Shown here one piece after another: positions 31,603 through 44,299 of a DNA stretch of 64,000 nt. The notes beneath the pieces were generated by a model that saw only the letters and a list, made by a program, of their open reading frames with translations, ran no database searches and had not been told where the DNA came from. A program made the position numbers and the translations under genes. Within the stretch, counting starts at the first letter, position 1, and each line of letters begins with the position of its first letter. This stretch comes from Nematopogon swammerdamellus (lineage: Eukaryota > Arthropoda > Insecta > Lepidoptera > Adelidae), in the NCBI GenBank assembly GCA_946902875.1, contig OX336349.1:14221891-14285890 (forward strand). The letters run 5' to 3'.

Positions 31603-34600
31603 GTCGCCCGCCTAGAGGCGATTTTCGCGGCATGGGAAAGAATCTATTTTCTCCTTCCATGATCGCGACTAGCGTCTCTACACCATACTATAGTCTATGT
31701 CTGTCTGTCGCCAACATATATTAATGCTATGGCTGCAGTACTGCTTTTCGTAGATGTGCCTCTGTTAGGGTGTTCGTTCCCTCTCCAGAAGGTCCGTAGT
31801 ACCAACAACTTCTTCTAATAGGGTGTTTGTCCCCTTACCAGAATGATTGTGGCATTTTATTTTGGGTGCTAAGCAGTCCCGACCACACAACACAACATAT
31901 GGGCATTCGTCCTAGTATAGTCAGGTTAGACTCATCAGAAGCTCAAAATGAAATTACTAAACACTTAATACCCTGTTTCATGCCATAGAAAGATTTCCCA
32001 CCAGCTCAGGAAACCTGTAGTCTTACCCCTCGCTGGTAGGGCAGGATCAGTACTTCTCTCCAGGGAGAGCGCACAACATACCTTGCCACCTCCGGTTTAG
32101 ACACGCCGCACATTCCAACACCTTAACCTTTCTAGTTATAGACAGGAAAACTGGGAAATTATTTCTGAGAAAATTTTAAATTGACTTTGCTTCTTCCGAA
32201 TCATAACCTTTGCTAACTAACTCACCCGTTGACAAATGGATGGGCCCAGTCTGATTGTACACGACTCTACTTTAATCTCATCCAACATTGCTCCGGTCAA
32301 TGGTTCAAATTGCTATGTTCTATCACTTTCCATAGACCGGAAAATGTCACCACTAACTTTAAACGCTCCCTTTTTGCTTAGTGTAGAACGCCCTCGGTAC
32401 ATGATAACATTTTCCCTCCCGAGTGAGAACAAATTAAGGTCTCGATGAAATGTAAAGTTCTGCACTATGGCTTTGTTCACCTCACATTTTTCAAGTCCCA
32501 TTCGTGTGTTCAACGCACTGAGTTTACGTTCACATTCTTTTCGGAGCAATGTATGGGAAATGCAATAAAAATCGAAACCAAAGTGTCCTGATTCATTGTA
32601 AAAGTCCCTTCAGGTCAGAGCTCTGCTCTCATTAGAAGGAAGTTTCACTACCGAGTACAGACACTATAATACCCAATGGTTTACTCGCGTATTTCTGTAT
32701 TTACACAATCATCCAAACCCAGCATCTACCAACAAGTCTATTCTAAGTCTTAAAACCTTTTGCTCATAATTATCAATAACTCAACTCCCCCACGCCGAAC
32801 AGGATTCATTCCTATTTGTCCGTAGCGGGTATTATTCATTAGAGCTTTCTATTTCCTAGCTATATATATGCTATAGTTTCTACTGTTTCCGTCCTTTAAT
32901 TAACCCCAGAATAATACTAAGAATCTATATCTACAACTGTACCTCCTAACTCGTCCTTACTTCAGGACAGCATAATTTAACTCGCCAACCTACACACGAT
33001 CCGCGGCTACGTTCGATGCCCTAATTACCAATTTTACTTCATTTTCATACTCTATTCGCCCGCCTGACTATGTAAAATCCGTGATTAATCTATGAACACC
33101 GTATTAACTGACTGTTTTAACTGATATTTTATCCGAAATATACCCTTTGTACACGCTCTATTTATCCCTATATAAACCATGACCCCAATCCCTAGTCTGT
33201 CGCTCAAGACTCCCTTCTACCTACTCCTCTTGTACCAGGTGGACGGAACCCTGTCGTTAGTAATATTTCACCGTCCCCTTCCTATAGTACCTTTTGAACG
33301 GAACCCCATCAATAGTAATATTTTTCTATAACCTTTATTCCAAACTCCTCTCTTATCCTATTTTACTATATTCTATCTACGTAACAGCCCAAGCAATACG
33401 CCCGCCAGACTATGTTTACTCTATAGCTCGTCCAACAAATGTCGATCGTTCCTTAATGTGTTCCCTGCCTATATTGCATATAAGAAATATAAATAACCTA
33501 CCTAGTGACCTACCTCGCCCGCCGGACTCTATCCTATCCTATGACAACTACGTGGCTTTGTAATCTCATGGGGCTAACCTCTAACCTAACCTTACTGCTC
33601 TATTATCGCTCACTCCTTCGTTATCACCCGGCATTCCTTACTCAGGTTCCTGCTCCCTTTGTTCCTGCTTATTTATCCTTGTTATGTTGCTCTACTCTCA
33701 CCAAATTCCTAAGCCATTACCTATGACCAATCGGTTCAGTAGACCAAACGTTACCTTCTCCACATCTATCTTCATGTACCCGATTTTACTAAATTGTGGC
33801 ATCTCATACCAAACTTACCGAATTTTACCAAACGGAGTCAAATCGTACCACCTTACCGGATTTTACCAAACTGAATCAGTTTCAATTCTGAAATTTCAGT
33901 AGTGAACAGTGAATAAATCATTATTCTACTACTGCTCTAAGTTAAACAGTATCGCACTGTAGCAATACTAACTTAACAACGTAGGGTCCTACCAACTAGA
34001 CGATCACGGCCCTCCCTAAACCTATGTTCTACACGTACAGATTCGCATTCCTTTAAGACTGCGATAAGAAGGTAGTTTTTATCCTTGATCATTGCCATAC
34101 CTATTTTATTCTATAACATTTATTTTATTTTCTATCTAATTTTAACCTATTCCATTTTCTCGCCCGCCTAAACATATGCATTCCGTAACCCTAAAGACAA
34201 CAAGTATGCTCTTGTTACGGCACAATATGATGCGCGTACGCCGTAAAGGAGTCGTCCTTTCAGTTACCAGATAAATAGGAAATCTCTACTGTACGTCAAA
34301 CCAAACTTATCCCAATTCTTCGCCTTCCAAATTCCGCGTTCTAAATAATAGTATACATGCATAACATAAAGGTTAGTACGATTGTTGAAGACTCACCGTT
34401 CGCCCGCCAGATTCGTCGTATCCTCCATTGCTCATCCTCCCATAAAATTAATGTATCATCCCCAACCCCAACCTCTCCTAAATAACTCACCACCCAAAAC
34501 AAATGCATAAAGATCCGCTCAACATTACCCGCCTTCAGCTAGCACGATGATAAAACTTTTTTACACAACACTCGTCAACTCATACAGCATTTATCAACCC

Positions 34601-36369
34601 GACGTACAATACTTTAAACAGTTTGAGATACTTATAAAATACCCCGCAATGTCAAGGCGATGTGTGTAACAGTATTCTGCTTCACACAACCCGAACAATA
34701 AAACCAGATTCTTATTTTATAAGTAATTTTATATATAACTTGAAACATTTTACCACCTGTTCGATCATAATATGAGACAATAGGACCTTCTAATAAGAAT
34801 AGATACAGGGCACCGTTTAAATGGTCCAGTGTACCTAATAAAACGCCAAGTTTAATTCGTATATATATATTTTTTTTCGATCTTGATTACAAATTAATAA
34901 TAATAATGCAATATTGCCCTGCAATATTGCAATCCGCATGTGCATCGAAGAATATTCGTTGATTTTGGTATGCGTAGACTTATGTAAACCCCACTATAAA
35001 TAAAACGTTAACATTAACCGCACTCAAGTACCTATTTATTCAAAGACGAATAAGTATTTTCCTGAAAAAGAAAAATCACAATTAAAACAATATTCAAATC
35101 CTCTACCTCTTATTTGGTCTAATAATTAATTATAGAATTGATATTTAAAAAAAATATATATATAGTTAAGTCCATGTAAGTATACACCCTATAAACACGT
35201 GATTAGTCTATGTAAATATGTGATTTAGTATTCATCCACGAAAATAAATTATTTAACATAAATAGATAAATAATAATTCCCGACCGTTCGGACACATCTC
35301 ACAGAAACATGCACGGTACATAATTTACCTGAGGCGTAAAGGCGGACTTATCCCATTATAGGAATTTCTTCCTGTCAATCCCTGGATGGTTGAGAGTAGT
35401 AGCAAAATATTTCATCAGCATCTTATTTAACTATAAGTCCCTGTTCTATCATTTTAAAATATAATATTGCGAGATACACTTACCATTTGTTATTCTTTTG
35501 GCAATTTTTTTTTTCTTTTCTCTTCTTACTCTTTTTTTTCAGTAGGATATTATTAAGATGTACTCAGCTCACTCACAAATACTTAGCCAGATCATAAACC
35601 GAAGAGTGACGAACCACCCGTAGTCCGGGGTTCGAAGCCTGTCCCCGCGCATCCACAACAATCCCTACCGACGCAGGTAACCACGTAATATGCATGTACG
35701 CACGGATACGCAAGCATAATCATACCATTCAGCAAGTATGCACACAATTACATATGCGCACGAACGCCTGCACGCATCCACGCATGTACGCACGCAATTA
35801 GATATGTAAGTAAACAATTAAATATACGCTCACGCACCCAAATACCAATGTATTCGCGATTGCAAAAAGCTGGTCTACACAAACAAACATATCCCTAAGT
35901 ACGCAAGTATCATTCGTGCACGCGAACAGACATGCCTGTGCTTGTGAGGAAAAATGTCCTCTATGCAAGAGCAGAAGTTCAAAGATAAGAAAGTAAATTA
36001 CTAAAAATAACTAATAATTAACACAATAAATCACATCCAATTCATGATAGTCTATCCAATAATCAAACCTCGAGTTGAACCTGTCACACAATATTTGATA
36101 TTTTGTTTGACCGTGTGTATTGGTGTTTATAAGAATAAAGTTTCTCCTTTTTTCTTCCCTTTTAAATCGTGGGAATCAAACGAATAGCGAATTCGTTCAC
36201 TACTGCCAGCATCGAGTGACAGCGCTGCACGGTATAAATTTATAATTACTTACAATATCTCTAATAGCCTATTACCGTGTCCTTGATTCGCGTTAGGTGC
36301 AATATACATAACACACTTCCCTTACATTCCGAAAGAATAAAGGCATTACTAGAGTATAGACCCCTGAAA

Positions 36370-37250
36370 TATTCAAAATCCGAAACACTTTGAAAGTTGG
36401 GAACTCCTGAACTCAAAACATATTGAAAGTCGGACTCCTCCCTAAACATTCCTAAAATTAAAATATTTCTAAAGTCGAGAACCCTAAACCATTCCAAATT
36501 TGGCACTATTCTCGAAAGTCTGAGGACCGCTTAATCCAAAATACTTGGAATTTGAAACCTCCCTTAATAATCTGGAAAATGAAAGTAATTTTCTAAATTT
36601 GAGAACCCTAAACATTCAAGATTTGAAAATAATTTTGAAAGTTTAGAATGTCTGACCTCAAAATATTTTTGGAAGTTGAGACCTCCTTTAAATATCCTGG
36701 AAGAATAAAATATTTTTTAAAAAATTGAGAACCCTAAGATGTTTAAAATTTGAAAATATTTTTCAAAAATAAGAACCGGTAAGTTCAAAATTTTTTTTTT
36801 TTTTTTTGAAGTTAAGACCTCCCTTAAATATCCTGAGGAAAATAAAATAATTTTCTAAAGTTGAGAACCCTAGACTTTCAAAATTTGAAAATATTTTTGA
36901 AAATTAAGAACCGCTAAGTTCAAATATGTTTGGAAGTTAAGACCTCCCTTAAATATCCTAAGGAAAAATAAAATATTTTTCTAAAGTTGAGACCCTAGAA
37001 TTTCAAAATTTGAAGATATTTTTGAAATTAAAAACCGCTAAGTTCAAACTATTTTTGGAAGCTGAGACCTCCCTTAAATATTCCGGAAAAGTAAAAGTAT
37101 TTCTTAAAGTTGAGAACCCTAAAATATTTAAAATTAGAAAATATTCCGAAAGTTGAGAACCCCTGACTCCGAAATATTCTTGGGATGTTGAGGCCTCCCT
37201 TAAATCAAAAATATTTTTGTAAATAAAGTTGTAAACCCCTGACATGTCAC
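36370..37250. repeat. Degenerate tandem array, unit about 120-126 bp
   Basis: Recurring phrases ctaaagttgagaacccta, aatttgaaaatatttttgaa, aaccgctaagttcaaa and gacctcccttaaatatcct. The ctaaagttgag phrase recurs about every 123-126 bp between 36851 and 37100. Confidence 0.8.
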
Positions 37251-37690
37251 GATTTTGAAATGGTTCGAAATCCCTGACACTAACTTAATTTGGAAACCTT
37301 TGAGAACCCCTGACTCATCATGAATTTGAAAAAGTTCGAAATCCCTGACAATATAAATTTGAAAAAGTTTGAGCACCACTGGCTTATCGTGAATTTGAAA
37401 AGTTCGAAATCCCTGACAATCTAAATTTGTAAAAGTTTGAGCACCCCTGGCTTATCGTGAACTTGAAAAGTTCGAAATCCCTGACAATCTAAATTTGGAA
37501 AAGTTTGAGCACCCCTGACTTATCATGAATTTGAAAAAGTTCGAAATCCCTGACAATATAAATTTGGAAAAGTTTGAGCACCCCTGACTTATCATGAATT
37601 TGGAAAAGTTCGAAATCCCTGACAATATAAATTTGGAAAAGTTTGAGCACCCCTGACTTATCATGAATTTGAAAAGGCTTACAACCTAAA
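37250..37690. repeat. Tandem array, unit 68-71 bp
   Basis: The phrase gttcgaaatccctgaca starts at about 37263, 37334, 37402, 37470, 37539 and 37608 (spacings 71, 68, 68, 69, 69), alternating with aaatttggaaaagtttgagc and cacccctgacttatcatgaa. Weaker copies continue to about 38035. Confidence 0.88.
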
Positions 37691-40512
37691 TTTGGAAAAG
37701 GTTGAGAACTCCTGATATAATACCAATTCGAAAATATATCGAAAGTCTAGACCTCTGAATCATTGCGAAATTCAAAAATGTTCTAAGAACCACTACTCTT
37801 TTCCAAAGTTGAAAGGTTTGGAAACCCCTGACTTATCGTGCCCTTGTAAAATGTTTACAACCCCCTACATATCATGAATTCGAAAGGCATGACACTTACC
37901 AAGCCTAAAAGTTTGGAAACTGCTTATATATATGTATCTGAAAAAGTTTAAAATCCCTGACCTATAAATTTGGAAAAAGGTTTGTAACCCCTGACACTTC
38001 CCTTTAGAAAAGTTAGAAACCCCTGACACCACCTTGTAGCCCGCACAATAACCAAACTTAGTTATAAAATAATTTGCAAAACGTGGTGATCGGCGTTGTG
38101 CTGCAATTCACCAGAGCTCCCACCGCACAACATCAATCACTCCGCCCACCCCGACTGTTTTCTTTCAACGCGTGCAACATGTACACATGTATCAAATATT
38201 ATTTATAAATTAGTCTAATTAATTAAACAAACACATTTATGGGCAAATCTAAAACCACTCACTCGATATGGATCACAAATCGACAGGCTTAATTCGACCT
38301 CCAATCGCATCAACACTCACCAACTGGCCCTCTCACCTTTTGACACCTATACATACGACCGCAACCTAAAATCGAAACCTGGACCTCTGTCATGGCACCT
38401 AATTCCTATACTCTTTATAATCCATTCCTTCCGCATTCCGCACGGACAACAATCATGCACGACCGATAAAAATTAAATATCTCGATCGGCACGTTCTCCG
38501 ACATTGCACTTGCTCCCTCCTAACCGTTTTAACTCTTACATTCCCCGCACGCATTCCTTGAGCAACTGGAATCCCCATTCCTCATACCAACCAATCAGTT
38601 CCAAAATAAACAAACTTAACAATCCATTCCCTATCCTATCAATAAACAAACACTACATTCAAGCCCAAAACCACTCACTCGAAATGAACCACGTATTCGG
38701 CATGTTCACTAAGAGCCTCTATTCGCCACACACACACAAAAATCTGACCAAGACTCAACCTCACGACCTAACCAACATTGTACATGGCACCTAATTACTT
38801 CCACTGGTCAACTTGTACACCATGACCTTCGTTTACCACTAACCTAATCTAGTAAGTACCATATCGCCCACACACGCAAAGTCAGACCTAGACACAACTT
38901 TACAACTAACCTTCACTTGTACATGGCACCTAATTAGTCACATCAATTAACTGGGATCCCCTAACCTTAACCTACCATCACCTACTAGTAGGTGCCATAC
39001 CGTCGCTCGCTACTAATTCGCGAAATACCTACTTTGGAGCCTAAAATGCACACCTTATCACTACTACACAAATCATTAACTAAACATCCATTATACATTT
39101 TCAAAATGCTATGTTTCGTTCTTCTCGCATTCCTCTAAAATGAAATAAAGATTCGAATCTTTTTATTCCTCGGCGACAATCTCAACCAAAATTAAATGAG
39201 TCTGTTGGAACCCGGTCAAACATAACCACTCTTTTCAAACACACATATTTTACGGTTTTTTTATTTTACAAAGGAAGCTTACACCCCAACTAACTTCTTT
39301 TCCACAAAAACAACTAGAAAATTCCCTTTATTGACCTCAAACTGGCCCCGATAAACTATTTCGCGCGCGAGTGTACCTAATTATTACACATGACAAGATT
39401 ATTTTCGAACATAACTTCAGTGTTTTAGGTATGAAGCCCTCCGCGCTCAGTTGGCGTGCCTTAACTTAAATAGAATGGCTATCCAATTTTACAACTAAGG
39501 TTTTCATAGAATATTCTTACTACAATATTGTTGATTTTAGTACATTCTAGGATTCTAAATTAATTGGCTTTTGGGCTTATAGCACAATTTTTCCGATAAC
39601 TCATATAAAAAAATTTTTCCTCTTCCTGCTATATCTCGGTGTACCCGGAATAAATTATTGATTTTAGTTTCACAATCTCTGGATAAAATATTTCCCTTTG
39701 GCCCCACCTTACTTCTACGAAGTTGCTAACATTCCGCTTAAAAATATGCCTCACACCATTCATACATACCATTCCCCTAACTTCCACTTTGTTTAGTCTA
39801 TCACCTCTCAACCCGACTACATTCTTCGTGCAAACAGTTTTTTTTTCTATCACGGCGCTGCTCATTCTAGCCAATAGCGAACGCCATACCGCACCGGCGC
39901 TCACATCCCATTGGTCAAAATTGGTTTTCACTTAAATATTTCTAGATGTCCGCAGAACAATGATAATGAACTTCCTAGAAGGAAATGTAAGCAATTTTCT
40001 TTTACGAACTCAAAGATGAATCTCTAGTCGACTTTCTGGTGACAATTTGTTCACGTTAAAATCGGTTTGCTAGCAACATTGTCGGCAAATTGTAGACAAT
40101 ATTCCTGTAAATTAACTAATTGTACACAGACTGCACTCGCGCCGGAAAATGAAATATGTACTCACTCTCAGCTTCAAGCGGCGAAACCTCCCGCCTCGTA
40201 GGCGGGAGTCCAAATCTCTTCTCTCGCGAAACTGCCAGTCAGCATCGCGTTCCACGAACCACTTTTCACGCATTTCCTCACCGAATTCCACACTTAATCA
40301 CTTTCCCGGTATCACTTCCTATAACGCTATTTACTTATATCGCTACTCCCTATGAGTTGGATTTTTTCCTATCGCTTTTGAGTATATAAGACCCCTATTA
40401 TTGTCCTGAACTACCGCAACGAACTACATTTTTCTTCCATTTTTCCCTCTTTTTTTTCTGAACCCTAGGTATCCTAGATTTAGGTAGGAACTATCCTGGA
40501 CTTAGGCACCAC

Positions 40513-42863
40513 TGCGACGAACTTGCCTCCCACCAAAGTATATTTTGTATTTATACTTCACCTGATAGGTGTTGTCGAATAATTATTCCGAAATTCCACG
40601 CTTCCGCGAGTAACCTCTAAAATAAAACATGGCCTGCTTTTAGCATTCAAGTGATCTCTAGGTAAACTCAAGCAATGTATACATACGTATACACTGAATT
40701 AAGTGTAGATGGACCCTGTATCTTCCTCTCTTCGAGGAAGCGTTGTGTAACCGTATAACCCAGAGTACTAACTCAATCCCTAGCTTTCTATCCTAACCTT
40801 TGTTCTTCGAATAATATTCTAAATACATATGTAATTTTCTGCCTAAGTCCGCCTCTCCTATATCACTGTGTCTCTTCCATCACATTGTAATTGTCTGTAT
40901 TCTCTCCTCCCAGAAATTGTGTTAACCAGTAATTTTCAAATTATTCGAACAATTTCCCCCCGGAGGGGGAAGTAAGGAGCTCCACGAGTCCGGGTTTCCT
41001 CACCCGGGCTCTCCACGCTCCTCACAGTGGCCATCATCCATATAGGGCTGCTTTACTACCAGCAGCTCTATTTTGTATACCTAATGGCCCCCTTTGATTC
41101 CTATCCTGTGAAGAAACTGTTTCTCTTAGGAAGAGATTTAAAATGAAATTCGTGGTGTAATGTGGATGATTTAGGGCCCCTACGGACCCCAAATCCTAAA
41201 GGCGTGCGTGTGTGTGTAAGTGTGTGTGTGTGGTCCCTATCCTAACCTCGTAGTACTTCGTCCGACGGGCTCCGCCTATCGAAAGAAGGCTACCACAGGT
41301 TTCCTCCTCAGACGGTCAGCTCAGCTTGCACCGGTCCTTAGAGTACCGCCACCTCTTCGCCAGATAGAATAGGTATCGCTCTAACAGATCATAACACTTT
41401 GGACCTCTCCCCCTAGCAGGACTAAGGAGAACCACTGTGGGGTATTTACCTGGCCTTCCTAGTACCTAACCTCAATAAATACTACACACTATGGTACTAC
41501 TCACTCCCACGAAGCGAACCCTCTCTCCCTTGCAGAACTAAGGAGAATCAATTCACACAGCTACATGGCTAACCTACCAATATGAATTTAGTGTTTGAAG
41601 AACCTAACTACCCACGTTATAATTTGATAGTTTAGCCAGAATTCCAGTTGCTCTTCGACCTTATGTTACGTCTTCTTACCACGAGGCATTTTCTCGTGAT
41701 ATCATAGAGAATGAACTGAATCTTGTGCAAACAAGCGTGTATGCTTATTCAGCATAGCTAGCGTTGCCACCCAACATTCCATCGAAAGGAAAAGAACCTC
41801 GCATGAGTGCGCGCGCATGCATATTTCAGCGTACCCGCAACCCACATACAACGTTCCAAGGAAGAACCCTGTGAGATCGTGCGTGCATGCATATTTCAGC
41901 GTACCCGCTTCCCTCACAACATTCCATGAAAGAACTCTGCGTGAGTGGGCGTGCATGCATATTTCAGCGTACCCGCTCCCTCACCCAGTGCTCCAAAAGG
42001 GAAAGAGCCCTGTAATAGTATGCATGTATGCATATTTCAGCATAGCTAGCATCCCACACAGTGCTCCAGTGATGGTCCATATAAAAATATTTCACATCCC
42101 TAATACTAGCAAATAATTTCTGAAAAGCCAGTATTGTTTCCAAAACTAGCCCAGCCACCAAAAGAAGACTTCAAGACAATGCAATTTAATAGAACTGGTC
42201 GAATTGCAACTAGAAAACTCCAAAAATATCGCGCGGCGTCCGAGACTCACCGAAGCGTTGATGCCGAAAAACAATGGCGCTCGATGCGACTTAGAGATGA
42301 CCGGGGCTCAGGCACGTTGTTCCCTCGAGGCTCGCAGCTGCAGAAAAAGTGCTCCTACCGTGTTACACGCCCTTAAATAGCCTCGCTTTCTTACTCCCAC
42401 TCTTACCCCCATGACCAATCGGAAATCATCCCTAACATCGTTTCCGCGTCTCCCATTGGTCGACCAATCACAATGCCTGAAGCAATTTTCCCTTAAAAAT
42501 GCGTTCCATATTTCCCTAAAACCTTCAGTAACTAATCTCTGAAAAATGCTACGAATTCACAAAAGTAGATGTAATACAGTCAATTCGTCCTATATCTTAC
42601 TGCACGCCGACGTATAATACTTATCTATCATCATCTGTCGCTTATACGGTGTTGCTAGCTATTCCTGTTCAAAATGTATGCAAGTTGTATTATCTGCGCC
42701 TGATTACATGCCACCCGCTACAATTTATACGCAACGCGGTCTCTTTGCTATACTCACTACCCAGGCGCTAAACTAACTCCTACGCCTTATAACATTTTAC
42801 CAGCCAGCCTTCATACGTCCTATTGCTAGCTATTTTCATTGAGGTAGGTTGTGATTCGTCACA
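40513..42863. repeat. Right long terminal repeat, 2351 bp
   Basis: Matches the left repeat throughout. The only difference I saw is one extra GT in the GT microsatellite near 41220, and the open frames in the two copies translate identically. Confidence 0.92.
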
Positions 42864-42867
42864 CGTT

Positions 42868-43468
42868 GATAAGTTGATATGATAGATAACACATAAAATA
42901 CCTCAAAACAATATTTCACAACATTGCACTGTCAATATAGATAGGTAACACAATAGGTAGGTATGCAAATTCATATAATAATTCCCATGCACTCATGTCA
43001 TGCACTCACCATCGTCTTTACAAAGTGAAGTAGGTACCTCGGTAGGTACCTAAATGCATCTCATTCCTGCCACGAATCTACTTAGGTACTTACTGAACAA
43101 TAGGTTTGTTTACTAAAATGTTAGCCTCTTTTGCGTTAAACATGGTTTTATTTTACGAGTAATACAAATAATGTATTATGTATGTTTACAGTATTAACCG
43201 ATCAGTCAACATTAATTATTTTTCGGAGAGGATATATGTTGGAAGTGCATACTTAGTGATTTTGTAGAAAAAAAAAAACATACATAACGCGCCATGTACC
43301 TACCAGTAATGCTATGCACCTACTTACATATTAATTTCAGATTTTAGATCATAAAATAATATTTATATAAGTATCTAACCTGAGTATCCACACGCACACC
43401 ACACATACACATAACATACCTACCTAGGGAGCACTGTCAACTTAGTTTACATATATAAATAGTGACAC
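42868..43468 (-). other. LINE inter-ORF sequence, 5' part
   Basis: AT-rich, with several ggtacctaggt-like phrases. No frame. It follows ORF1 on the minus strand. Confidence 0.4.
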
Positions 43469-44299
43469 TTAGGCGCGATGAGAAAGAGCTCCTTTCCCAG
43501 AGCGGGGCGGTTGTTTGCGGGGTCCTGTGGGCTTGGGGAGTGAGACCGCAACCGGTGTGGACGAGTTTAGCTTAATAGCTTCCTGCAGGTCCTCTAGCGT
43601 GTAGATCCTCCTCCTCGCGCCGTCTCGCAGCAGCACATGAACGACGCCGTTGTTAGTCCAGCGGCTGCCGACGTCGAACGATTCTCGCACCTTCGCGTAC
43701 ACCTCCTGTCGCTTCTGCGTGAGGGCCTCGGTGAGCAGGAGGCCGCTTCCCTTCAGCTTGGCCTTGCTGCTCCACACTGAGCCGCGCGCCTCCGACGAGT
43801 CGAAGTTGATGACGATGGGCCGTGGCCGCGCGTCGCCGCCGCCGTCGGTAGGTTTCAATTTGCCGAGGCGGAAACTGCTGTGCACTGCCGAGGTCTCGAG
43901 GGTCAGTGCCAGGCGCTCCTTCACTGTTGTCACAGCGACGGTTTTGGTGTCCTCGCCGGGCGACTCGGGCACCCCGTGTAGCATGAGCGTGTTCTTCTTG
44001 GTGATGGCCTCCAGGTGATCCACTCTCCGGTCGACCTCCCGAAGATGCGCCTGAAGCGAAGCGAGCATGGATAGGATGGCAGATTTGAATGTGTAGAACT
44101 CGTTCGCCAGTCCGTCTAGACTCAGAGAGACCGCTCGCGCCGGCGTCGGCGGGCCGGAGCGAGGCGCGGCGGGCCGGCCGTGCACGCCGGGCGCCGCCGC
44201 GACCGCCGCCTGCGCCTCCTTCAGCTTGTCCTCAAACTGAGACATCATGCTCACACACAGCTGCTGCACGTCTTGAGGGTTTATTTGTTGAGACATCAC
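43469..44299 (-). CDS. LINE ORF1 protein (RNA-binding, L1-ORF1p-like organisation)
   Basis: An intact 276-residue frame starting MMSQQINPQDVQQLC. Residues about 60-100 form a likely coiled coil (FYTFKSAILSMLASLQAHL, VDRRVDHLEAITKKN). This is followed by an RRM-like start (NTLMLHGVPESPGED, about 103-117) and a C-terminal block with RPRPIVINFDSSEARGSVW and TEALTQKRQEVYAKVRESF, then a basic, proline-rich tail. This layout is typical of LINE ORF1 proteins that coat the element's RNA. The coding strand is GC-rich (up to about 44250), unlike its AT-rich surroundings. It lies upstream of ORF2 in the same orientation, separated from it by the LTR insertion. No zinc knuckle was seen. It could be an orphan ORF1 from another copy. 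Confidence 0.82.
   Translation of the reverse strand: MMSQQINPQDVQQLCVSMMSQFEDKLKEAQAAVAAAPGVHGRPAAPRSGPPTPARAVSLSLDGLANEFYTFKSAILSMLASLQAHLREVDRRVDHLEAITKKNTLMLHGVPESPGEDTKTVAVTTVKERLALTLETSAVHSSFRLGKLKPTDGGGDARPRPIVINFDSSEARGSVWSSKAKLKGSGLLLTEALTQKRQEVYAKVRESFDVGSRWTNNGVVHVLLRDGARRRIYTLEDLQEAIKLNSSTPVAVSLPKPTGPRKQPPRSGKGALSHRA

Larger units (their letters stand above)
31603..40512. other. Interior of the LTR element, no coding capacity recognised
   Basis: Features in order: six dispersed CGCCCGCC motifs (31605, 33057, 33399, 33516, 34161, 34401); a region of acgc/atgc-rich sequence (35690-35940); two tandem arrays (36370-37690); degenerate continuations to about 38035; long-range direct repeats sharing catggcacctaatt (38391, 38783, 38923); CCAAT-like boxes near 39870-39925; a perfect hairpin ctcccgcct-cgt-aggcgggag at about 40190; and a TATA-like gtatataag near 40383. 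C greatly exceeds G on the plus strand through much of it. The longest frame is 101 codons (39931-39629, minus) with no recognisable motif. Confidence 0.75.
29254..42863. mobile_element. Large non-coding LTR retrotransposon (LARD-like), 13,610 bp
   Basis: Two direct terminal repeats (29254-31602 and 40513-42863) begin TGCGACGAA and end TTCGTCACA, the TG...CA form of an LTR. The flanks carry a 4-bp duplication, CGTT, at 29250-29253 and 42864-42867. The interior (31603-40512, 8.9 kb) has no open frame above about 100 codons and none with gag, protease, RT, RNase H, integrase or envelope features. The repeats look virtually identical, so insertion was recent. A non-coding element must borrow proteins from an autonomous relative; none is in the window. 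Orientation is unresolved: a primer-binding-like tggtgcctaagtccagg lies one base inside the right repeat on the minus strand, while promoter-like signals can be read in plus. 4-bp duplications are usual for Ty3/gypsy and BEL groups. Confidence 0.88.

Noticed and set aside
35583..35655. tRNA-like segment with a good B box (ggggttcgaagcc) inside the LTR element
   Set aside because: No A box at the right distance and no cloverleaf; possibly a tRNA scrap only.
39629..39931. Possible gag or host gene inside the LTR element (101 codons, minus)
   Set aside because: No zinc knuckle, protease or other motif, and the length is within chance expectation for 8.9 kb.
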